From: Chionis minor
Taxonomy: Eukaryota > Chordata > Aves > Charadriiformes > Chionididae
Assembly: GCA_013398295.1 (NCBI GenBank)
Contig: VZSF01008734.1
Location: 62,001 to 126,000, forward strand
Direction of reading: 5' to 3'
DNA: 64,000 nucleotides
This document shows positions 59,801-64,000 of this stretch, one piece after another. Both the position numbers and the translations under genes were made by a program. Position 1 is the first letter of the stretch. The number at the start of each line of letters is the position of its first letter. The notes under the pieces were generated by a model. It ran no database searches, had not been told where the DNA came from, and was given only the letters and a program-made list of their open reading frames with translations.

Positions 59801-62252
59801 GACTAAGTTGCCCATTGTCCTGGTTTGAGGTAAAACAGGAGCAATTTTGTTCAGCAACTCCACTTTCTAACTAGGCCTCTTCTAACTGCCAAAATTAACA
59901 GCATGTTGTGCAGAAAAACTATTTACTATTAGGGTGCTAAGACCCATGTTTATAGTTGATGCTGAGGCACGGTATGCAGAGAGGCTCCTGCTTATACTTA
60001 TTGCTATAACACCCCAGGGCAGCCAACTTTGGTATTTGCCCCGTTGGAGGGTCGGAAACGGAAAAGCGTAGAGGGGTCACACCTGTGGGGAGGAGCGGAC
60101 AGGACAGGTGACCCAAAACTGACCAACAGAGTATTCCATCCCATCTGCATCATGCTCAGTATAAAGGCTGAGGGACCAAAGGGTCAGCCCTCTTTCTTTA
60201 ACGGCCAGCATCTTTGATCCTGAATCCTGATTGGGAATCCAGTTCCTGTCTGTCATCAAGTCCCGTCTGGGACTTTCCCCGTTCCTGCTGGCGACGTGAT
60301 TGTCATCCTGGGAGTTCGATATGGTTTTGGTTTTTTTTTAAACTTTTTTTTTCTTTATATTTCATTAAAGTAGTTTAGTTTCTACTAAACTAGTTTCTCT
60401 TCTTCTCTCTCTCCTGGTCTGCAGGAGGGAGGGAACATCTGTCACTTGGCTTGCTTGGGCCAATCTGGCCCAAACCATGACACCCATGAAACTCTAGTCC
60501 TAACACTTAAATTCTGAAGACAAGATCTGAAAATTTAAAAGAATATTTTTAGTACAGTATCACAAACACCTGAAGAGACCTGAATTAGGCTAAGGAAACA
60601 TTCAAGCATGCATTTAAAGAATTAAAAATAAGACAGGTTATTGACCTACTTGCAGCATATCATCAACCATAGTCAGAATGTACTGAACTGTCTGTTCCTT
60701 GGAGATATGAGTCATCAAGTTTATAAATGTTTTAGCACACTAGAAAAATAAGAGAGACATTAAAATTAATATTAGAAATTATCTTCATTCCTTTTGATAA
60801 TATAAAACAGGACCTCATTAATTCACAGTGAATTCTTACAAAAGCATTGAACTTCCCAACATCTTATTCAATTGCAGTAAGAGATGAATACATTTGACAT
60901 TATATTACAATGAAAATTTTCTGTCACATTGATCGTCACCTTTACAAACTAGTAAAAGTCAGCAAGGTGCTTTGTTGAAAGACTGATTACAGAAAACTCC
61001 ATCAGCATCCTTTTTAATGGCAGTGAGGAGAAGAACCAAGTAAACTGGCAAAACAGCAACAAATTTAGACACAGTATAAGACCGTTTCAGCAACCTGAAC
61101 GGAGGGAGGGAAGACAGATCACTCTTACTTGTTCACTTCCTATACCTTGTAGACAAATCTTTGTTCGTATTTGAGCTGTTTTCTGCCTCCTGAACAACTC
61201 TACAATTTCAGGAACAGATATAATAGGCTGGAACAGTCACAACACTACTTTTTATTTTACACTTCCTCCTTCCCCTTCACCACATTCAACTAAGACTGAA
61301 AGAAAAATGGAACTCTTGAACTGCTACACTGTAATGATATAGTGGCATTTAATGTTCACCATATATGCTTTTGTCACTACGCAAATTATGGTCCATGACA
61401 TAACAATCACACAATACAATCTGGGGGAAAAAAAAAACCAGAACAGCCTAAAATTAAAGTAGAAAAAACCTGGAAAGTTTTGTGTCTTGAGTGCACCTCC
61501 TACTCTTCCCCCCTGCCCCACCCAATCCTCTTGATGGCTGACATTGTCTGCTAGAACCTCAGGCTTCAAGGCTGAGATTCTACTGCTTGAAATACCATTA
61601 AAGTGTCTTTGGGCATCTTGCCTGGACTCCATAAGCCAAATGGCACGGGTCACCGATCAATCTCCTATCAGCTCTGCCCAATGCAGATGTCTCATATCTT
61701 ACAGTGCCTAAAATGACACCTGTGTTAAATAACTGAATCCATCTTACTCATCAGTGGGTTCTACTGCTGGAACTACATTATAGTTGTTCAGCTAGGTAAG
61801 CAGAAAGCTCACTGGCAGCAGCTCTCGTCAATAAACTATAAGTAAAAAAGCTCAAAAGTGCCACAAGTATAACTGTGCATGATTAAGTAAACCGGGATGA
61901 GGAAAGACTTGAGCTACCTTGTCCCACAACACAGCCCTTCAAAGTAAGATGACATTTAATAATTATTTAATGGGTTTTTAAAAGAATGTCCAACCTATAT
62001 CTAGAAAAAAAACTCAAAACATAATAGCAAGTTTTAAACTTGTTCCACATCTTAACTGTATACAGCCAACATTAAAATAGAGTTGGTACAAAAATTTCCT
62101 TCCACCCTCCCCCTCAAAAGATAAGATTATTAAAAGAAAGGAAAGTTACTTGATTGCCTTCCGTTTGCAACAGCTCCTGTTTTTCTTCTGGATTTCTTTT
62201 CTGTTCAAATCTTTGAATAAATTCACAGTCTTCACCTGAAATCATCTGCCCT
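23491..62252 (-). CDS. ATP6V1H: V-type proton ATPase subunit H, 12 of the coding exons (N-terminus outside window)
   Basis: This gene encodes subunit H of the cytosolic V1 sector of the vacuolar H+-ATPase, which acidifies endosomes, lysosomes and secretory vesicles. In yeast (Vma13p) and mammals, H is needed for proton pumping and silences ATP hydrolysis by free V1; the mammalian protein also binds the AP-2 adaptor. Twelve minus-strand exons splice in phase into 445 codons ending in TGA at 23491-23493. Hallmark stretches seen directly are [56 protein letters not shown] and [19 protein letters not shown]. The family fold is an all-helical HEAT/armadillo-like superhelix with a separate C-terminal domain. 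With the usual 38 missing N-terminal residues the protein would be 483 long, as in human. Every intron is GT-AG and I see no frameshift or stop. The first coding exon and promoter lie beyond 64000. Confidence 0.97.
30505..30663 (+). mobile_element. CR1 LINE 3' fragment
   Basis: The fragment starts at GCCCAGGGAGGTGGTGG, reads through [19 protein letters not shown] codons, and ends with CCAACCCAAGTG and the tail ATTCTATGATTCT, the CR1 8-bp tail unit. It lies antisense to ATP6V1H. Confidence 0.94.
31255..32131 (+). mobile_element. CR1 LINE fragment, reverse-transcriptase C-terminal part to 3' end
   Basis: The plus strand retains the reverse transcriptase FADD box (31305-31316), then after a frameshift [20 protein letters not shown], then [20 protein letters not shown] to a stop at 31738-31740. 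Further degraded ORF2 and the 3' UTR follow, up to ATTCTGATTCATAG. At about 880 bp it is the longest CR1 copy here; it is 5'-truncated and inactive. It lies antisense to ATP6V1H. Confidence 0.95.
35681..35794 (-). CDS. ATP6V1H: ATP6V1H visible exon 11 (about residues 426-464)
   Basis: The 114-nt exon encodes [20 protein letters not shown] and then [17 protein letters not shown] plus two bases of a Trp codon. The acceptor TCTCTCTTTCAG follows a good polypyrimidine tract; the donor is GTATGT. It is part of the C-terminal domain and matches mammals. Confidence 0.97.
35795..40107 (-). other. ATP6V1H intron (4.3 kb)
   Basis: GT-AG intron without recognised transposons apart from a faint tRNA-SINE-like stretch near 38118-38150. 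Confidence 0.9.
40108..40209 (-). CDS. ATP6V1H: ATP6V1H visible exon 10 (about residues 392-426)
   Basis: The 102-nt exon encodes [20 protein letters not shown] and then [13 protein letters not shown], ending with two bases of an Arg codon. The acceptor is TTTCCTAG and the donor GTAAGA. No differences from the remembered human protein are evident. A long A/C-rich tract in the transcript lies about 40 nt upstream of the acceptor (40248-40333). Confidence 0.97.
40210..41459 (-). other. ATP6V1H intron (1.25 kb)
   Basis: GT-AG intron. Its main feature is the G/T-rich simple tract at 40248-40333, close to the acceptor. Confidence 0.92.
40248..40333. repeat. G/T-rich low-complexity tract (A/C-rich in the ATP6V1H pre-mRNA)
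   Basis: A run of GGTTTT, GTTTTGG and GTGTG units. In the transcript it reads as A/C-rich sequence ending about 40 nt from the acceptor of exon 40108-40209, where such tracts can bind hnRNP L-type proteins. Confidence 0.75.
41460..41585 (-). CDS. ATP6V1H: ATP6V1H visible exon 9 (about residues 350-392)
   Basis: The 126-nt exon encodes [20 protein letters not shown] and then [20 protein letters not shown]. It starts the C-terminal domain and appears identical to the human sequence I remember. The donor is GTAAGT and the acceptor GTTGCAG. Confidence 0.97.
41586..42403 (-). other. ATP6V1H intron (818 bp)
   Basis: GT-AG intron, unremarkable except for the A27-G16 tract. Confidence 0.92.
41832..41874 (+). 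repeat. A27 directly followed by G16
   Basis: Two pure homopolymers abut. In the ATP6V1H transcript this is C16U27, a 43-nt polypyrimidine run about 250 nt upstream of the exon 41460-41585 acceptor. It may be partly an assembly artefact. Confidence 0.85.
42404..42582 (-). CDS. ATP6V1H: ATP6V1H visible exon 8 (about residues 291-350)
   Basis: The 179-nt exon begins [20 protein letters not shown] and runs through the acidic segment [20 protein letters not shown] to VQDL plus two bases. The donor is GTATGC and the acceptor CCCTAG. It spans the end of the N-terminal domain and the linker to the C-terminal domain. Confidence 0.97.
42583..45458 (-). other. ATP6V1H intron (2.9 kb)
   Basis: GT-AG intron with AT-rich unique sequence; no repeats or RNA genes recognised. 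Confidence 0.9.
45459..45651 (-). CDS. ATP6V1H: ATP6V1H visible exon 7 (about residues 226-290)
   Basis: This 193-nt exon is the longest. It encodes [19 protein letters not shown], then [19 protein letters not shown], then [21 protein letters not shown]. The donor is GTAAGT immediately after a complete Arg codon, and the acceptor is TTTTTCAG. It covers the heart of the helical-repeat superhelix. A few conservative changes against human are apparent (Ser to Cys, His to Tyr, Ile to Val). Confidence 0.97.
45652..47138 (-). other. ATP6V1H intron (1.5 kb)
   Basis: GT-AG intron. A purine-rich stretch near 46715-46740 has three G-runs; nothing else stands out. Confidence 0.9.
47139..47236 (-). CDS. 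ATP6V1H: ATP6V1H visible exon 6 (about residues 194-226)
   Basis: The 98-nt exon reads [20 protein letters not shown] and continues [12 protein letters not shown] plus two bases of a Cys codon, completed in the next exon. The donor is GTGAGC and the acceptor TTCACCCAG. The residues match the mammalian protein as remembered. It is part of the armadillo-like N-terminal domain. Confidence 0.96.
47237..50009 (-). other. ATP6V1H intron (2.8 kb), downstream of the cassette exon
   Basis: GT-AG intron with no recognised repeats. Confidence 0.9.
50010..50063 (-). CDS. ATP6V1H: ATP6V1H visible exon 5, 18-codon cassette exon (about residues 176-193)
   Basis: The 54-nt, phase-0 exon encodes [18 protein letters not shown], a Gly/Ser/Thr/Val-rich linker. 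The acceptor follows an uninterrupted 14-T tract and ends GGCTAG; the donor is GTGAGT. In mammals the equivalent 18-residue segment is skipped in one isoform, giving the 57- and 50-kDa forms. Length and phase are kept here while several residues differ, which fits a conserved optional linker. Skipping would keep the frame. Confidence 0.93.
50064..51142 (-). other. ATP6V1H intron (1.1 kb), upstream of the cassette exon
   Basis: GT-AG intron. The acceptor is preceded by an uninterrupted T14 (A14 on plus, 50070-50083), a strong U-rich tract of the kind bound by U2AF, PTB or TIA1. Confidence 0.9.
51143..51247 (-). CDS. ATP6V1H: ATP6V1H visible exon 4 (about residues 141-175)
   Basis: The 105-nt, 35-codon, phase-0 exon reads [20 protein letters not shown] and ends IKTQLSSQ. 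The donor is GTAAAA, somewhat weak, and the acceptor is TTTTTCAG. It directly precedes the 54-nt cassette exon, so its weak donor could matter for alternative splicing. Confidence 0.96.
51834..52150 (-). mobile_element. CR1 LINE 3' fragment
   Basis: The 3' tail reads on the plus strand as AATCATAGAATCACTTGGG, followed by TTGGAAGAGACCTTCAAGAT; the body matches the CR1 ORF2 end ([23 protein letters not shown] codons, diverged). It is 5'-truncated near 52150, next to a short duplicated segment. Confidence 0.93.
52131..52169. repeat. Short direct duplication at the CR1 5' breakpoint
   Basis: TATAACCTCCTTTCAG (52131-52146) and TATAAACCTCCTTTCAG (52153-52169) are separated by 6 bp, right where CR1 homology stops. 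This is probably a template-switch or end-joining scar. Confidence 0.65.
52747..52760. repeat. (AT)7 microsatellite
   Basis: A pure AT dinucleotide run inside an ATP6V1H intron. Confidence 0.85.
52845..53505 (-). mobile_element. CR1 LINE fragment with unbroken ORF2 C-terminal part
   Basis: The minus strand is open for 190 codons (52931-53503). It reads [59 protein letters not shown] and [17 protein letters not shown], ending at the usual CR1 stop. The 3' UTR tail near 52850 carries the ATTCTATGATTCTA-type end. It is 5'-truncated after the reverse transcriptase core, so it cannot move by itself. The intact frame suggests a younger insertion than the 6878 or 31255 copies. Confidence 0.96.
54356..54836 (+). 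mobile_element. Solo LTR remnant, avian ERVL type, with internal deletion
   Basis: Diagnostic blocks appear in order: TTAATTTTCTTCGTAACAG, TTGCTGAGCAGTGCCTGCAC, GAGTAGGCTGGGTGAGGAG, GGACAGCTGACCAAAGAGAT, then ATTAAA (54708-54713) with the R/U5-like ATCTCGACTCGAGAGTTTTC, and the end GGTCAACCCATCACAACA. The promoter segment with the TATA box between about 54610 and 54690 is shortened or diverged. No internal viral genes and no clear target-site duplication are present. It is antisense to ATP6V1H. Family naming is from memory. Confidence 0.8.
55309..55422 (-). CDS. ATP6V1H: ATP6V1H visible exon 3 (about residues 103-140)
   Basis: The 114-nt, 38-codon, phase-0 exon reads [20 protein letters not shown] and ends DLFTVHM, with donor GTAAGT and acceptor TTTTTACAG. 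This is the most diverged exon against the remembered human sequence, with about six substitutions, including two Pro positions replaced by Ser and Leu. It lies in the N-terminal armadillo-like domain. Confidence 0.96.
59045..59180. repeat. Possible tRNA-derived SINE relic with hairpin
   Basis: GCAGTTAGGGCACTCACTCGG resembles the 5' part of tRNA-derived SINEs. Nearby ACTAGAATTCACACGG through ATACCCTAAACAG looks like an inverted counterpart. CTGTTAGGG, CAATA, CCCTAAACAG (59151-59174) forms a tight hairpin. The similarity is weak and judged by eye. Confidence 0.3.
59816..60482 (+). mobile_element. Complete solo LTR, ERVL type, with 5-bp target-site duplication
   Basis: The element starts TGTCCTGGTTTGAGG and ends CAAACCATGACA (5'-TG...CA-3', 667 bp), flanked by identical CCCAT at 59811-59815 and 60483-60487. 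The plus-strand promoter architecture is present: GGTGACCCAAAACTGACCAA, then TATAAAG (60160-60166), then ATTAAA (60364-60369) as poly(A) signal. No internal gag/pol sequence remains, so it arose by LTR-LTR recombination. It lies antisense to ATP6V1H, its 3' end 167 bp from the exon at 60650. The 5-bp duplication fits ERVL-like elements. Confidence 0.92.
60160..60166 (+). promoter_or_regulatory. LTR TATA box
   Basis: TATAAAG in the upstream half of the LTR, following CATGCTCAG, as is usual in avian ERVL-like LTRs. Activity is unknown. Confidence 0.6.
60650..60739 (-). CDS. ATP6V1H: ATP6V1H visible exon 2 (about residues 73-102)
   Basis: The 90-nt exon is in phase 0 on both sides and encodes [16 protein letters not shown] through TMVDDMLQ. 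The acceptor is TTTTTCTAG and the donor GTAGGT. It appears identical to the mammalian sequence I remember. A solo LTR ends 167 bp away on its 3' side in gene orientation (at 60482), pointing toward this exon from the opposite strand. Confidence 0.96.
60740..62149 (-). other. ATP6V1H intron (1.4 kb)
   Basis: GT-AG intron with no recognised repeats or RNA genes. Confidence 0.9.
62150..62252 (-). CDS. ATP6V1H: ATP6V1H visible exon 1 (about residues 38-72)
   Basis: The 103-nt exon begins with the third base of a split codon, then reads [15 protein letters not shown] and ends TEGNQ before a GTAACT donor. The acceptor is TTTTCAG. It encodes the start of the N-terminal helical domain. Compared with the human protein as I remember it, about five of 34 residues differ, all of them mild, which is more than in the C-terminal exons. 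The upstream exon, with the start Met, was not found between 62253 and 64000. Confidence 0.95.
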
Positions 62253-64000
62253 CTGAAAAGCAAAATATGAAACCATAAGCAACATGAAAAGTTTGTATTT
62301 CAAACTGTACTAGGTTTACATGGCAAGACTGGGGTAGTGGGGCAGTTGCAGGGGCAGCTTCTACAAGAAGGCACCAGAAGCGGCCCCCCATGTCCAAGAG
62401 AGCCAGCCAGCTCCAAGACAGACCTGCTGCTGGCCAAGGCCACTCAGCAACAGTGGTAGCGTCTCTGTGAGAACATACTTAAGAAGGGGAAAAACAACCT
62501 GCACAACAGTATCTGCAGCTGGAGAAAGGAGTGAGAACATGCGAGAGAAACAACTCTGCAGACACCAAGGTCAATGAAGAAGGAAGGAGAGGAGATGCTC
62601 CAGGCACTGGAGCAGAGACTCCCCTGCAGCCCATGGACGTTAACAGTGGAGCAGATATCCACCTGCAGCCCACGGAGGACCCCATGCTGGAGCAGGTAGG
62701 CGTGCCTTTGAAGGAAGCTGCAGCCCATGGAAAGCCCACACTAGAGCAGGCTCCTGGCAGGACCTGTGACTCCATGGAGGGATCTATACCGGAGCAGCCC
62801 ATTCCTGAGGGGCTGTACACCGTGAAACAGGACCCACACTGCTGGAGCTTGTAAAAGACTGTAACCTGTGGGCAGGACACCGTGCTGGAGCAGAGGAAGA
62901 GCATGAGAAGGAAGGAGTAGCAGAAACGAAGCGTTATGAACTGAGCACAACCCCCATTCTCCATCCCCTGGCGCCGCTAAGGGTGAGGAGGTAGAGAAGT
63001 CAGGACTGAAGTTGACCCTGGGAAAAAGAGAGGGGTGGGGCAAAAGTGTTATTCAAATTTGCTCTTATTTCTCATTATCCTACTCTAAATTCATTTATTG
63101 CCAATTAAACAACTTCCCCAAGTAGAGTCTGTCCTGCCTGTGATGGTAATTGCTGAGTGATTTCCCTGTCCTTATCTCGATCCAAGAACTTTGTCCTATT
63201 TCTTCCCCTGTGCTTTTGATGGAGAGTAATAAAGCAGCCTGGTGGACACCCGGTAGCCAGCCAAGGTCAAGCCACCAAACACGCCTTATTTTCATCAACT
63301 TGATACGTCAACAGTATCACTTTACCCATCCTATATCCCACAGCAAAACGTAAAGAGCTCCTTTCTGAAAAAGGTCTCACGTACAAAGAATGTGTAACTA
63401 ATGACAAAATAATCTCTCTAAAGCCTTCCCTATGCACCACCTCTGCTAAACAGCATTCTCTAAATGATTCTTTAACTTCCAGAGGCTGAACACAACGGTC
63501 AGTGGCAACAGCTGTAAGAACTAAAATACAGCTAGAACATTATGCCAAAATTATAATATATAGCATGAATAATAGTCTAGACCTACCCGAAATAAGAGCT
63601 GAAAAATACAATTGTTATTTAGAGCTTGCCATAAGTACTGAAGAGAATTTTAAGAAGCACAGAGAATTTGGTTCCTAATGTATTTTTAACTTTCACTAAT
63701 TACAACATTTCAACTTTTCCTGGTAGTTTAAAAATTGATATACATGCAAGCTCATCCAAACGCATAGCAAGGGGGCTTGATATAATAAACCACTGTGGAC
63801 ACCGGTAAACTAACAGATTTCTATTTCATCTTCTCTTTAAGCTAATATTCAAGGGCTTACAGCCATCATCAGTGCTATTTCAGAAAGCTGGTGACTCAGA
63901 TGAAGAGCTGGTAGAATACTGTTGGGTTTTTGTTAGAATACAAAACTTAGCATCACAACAAATAACAAACTTGTTGAAATGGTACCATCAGGGACTCTTC
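62253..64000 (-). other. ATP6V1H intron, partial (runs out of the window)
   Basis: The acceptor TTTTCAG precedes the exon ending at 62252. More than half of the visible part is an antisense ERVL-type LTR. No upstream coding exon matching the N-terminal 38 residues was found up to 64000. Confidence 0.88.
62306..63275 (+). mobile_element. Long solo LTR, avian ERVL type, with internal minirepeats
   Basis: The element starts TGTACTAGGTTTACATGGCA and continues with GGCAGCTTCTACAAGAAGGC, GCTCCAAGACAGACCTGCTG, ACAACTCTGCAGACACCAAG and repeated CTGGAGCAG / CTGCAGCCCATGG units. It then carries CTCATTATCCTACTCTAAAT, ATTAAA (63104-63109) and CTGTGATGGTAATTGCTGAG, and ends near GGTCAAGCCAC. CAAAC occurs directly on both sides (62301-62305 and 63276-63280), a likely 5-bp target duplication, although the last LTR bases overlap it. 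No internal viral genes remain. It is antisense to ATP6V1H. Confidence 0.88.

Larger units (their letters stand above)
55423..60649 (-). other. ATP6V1H intron (5.2 kb)
   Basis: GT-AG intron. 55423-59000 looks unique; a possible ancient tRNA-SINE relic lies near 59045-59180, and a complete solo LTR occupies 59816-60482. Confidence 0.92.

Noticed and set aside
62479..62964. 161-codon minus-strand open frame near the ATP6V1H exons
   Set aside because: It lies entirely inside the LTR at 62306-63275 and reads its minirepeats backwards. It does not match the missing ATP6V1H N-terminus.
62253..64000. Search for the first ATP6V1H coding exon
   Set aside because: No stretch on the minus strand encodes the expected end VNWQSYL followed by a donor, so it must lie outside the window.
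1..64000. Bacterial or phage-type systems, CRISPR arrays, operons
   Set aside because: Spliced vertebrate gene structure, CR1 LINEs and avian LTRs throughout; no regularly spaced repeat array or compact gene cluster.

Overview
The window is vertebrate nuclear DNA, almost certainly from a bird. It holds 3'-end fragments of CR1 (chicken repeat 1) LINEs with their typical short-repeat tails, several avian ERVL-type solo LTRs, long non-coding stretches, and one intron-rich gene with GT-AG splice sites. A 7-N gap shows it comes from a draft assembly. I could not narrow it to a bird lineage.

The only protein-coding gene I can support is ATP6V1H, subunit H of the V1 sector of the vacuolar H+-ATPase. 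It lies on the minus strand. Twelve coding exons are visible, at 62150-62252, 60650-60739, 55309-55422, 51143-51247, 50010-50063, 47139-47236, 45459-45651, 42404-42582, 41460-41585, 40108-40209, 35681-35794 and 23491-23551. All reading phases join, and together they encode the last 445 residues. Adding the 38 N-terminal residues expected from mammals gives 483, the length I recall for the human protein. The first coding exon, the promoter and the 5' UTR lie beyond base 64000. The 54-nt exon at 50010-50063 corresponds to the 18-residue segment that is alternatively spliced in mammals. A probable poly(A) site lies near 23115-23138.

Bases 1 to about 23110 look intergenic, downstream of the ATP6V1H 3' end. 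They hold four CR1 fragments, the gap inside a G-run, a 145-bp duplication that carries a CR1 end plus its flank, a CpG-dense patch, and one unexplained exon-like segment with a perfect splice donor near 752. From 23552 on, the sequence between exons is intron. The 12.1-kb last intron holds two sense-of-window CR1 fragments. The intron 51248-55308 is a transposon landing zone with two CR1s and an LTR. The two introns around exons 60650-60739 and 62150-62252 hold further LTRs. All three LTRs lie antisense to ATP6V1H.

I found no bacterial-type system, CRISPR array, rRNA or tRNA gene, or evidence of a novel gene cluster. The second-look items are local: the duplication with a possible 3'-transduction origin, an LTR promoter pointing across an ATP6V1H exon, minirepeats in a long LTR, a candidate unannotated exon, and low-complexity tracts that may be assembly artefacts. 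Comparisons with human ATP6V1H and with LTR and CR1 families are from memory and were not computed.
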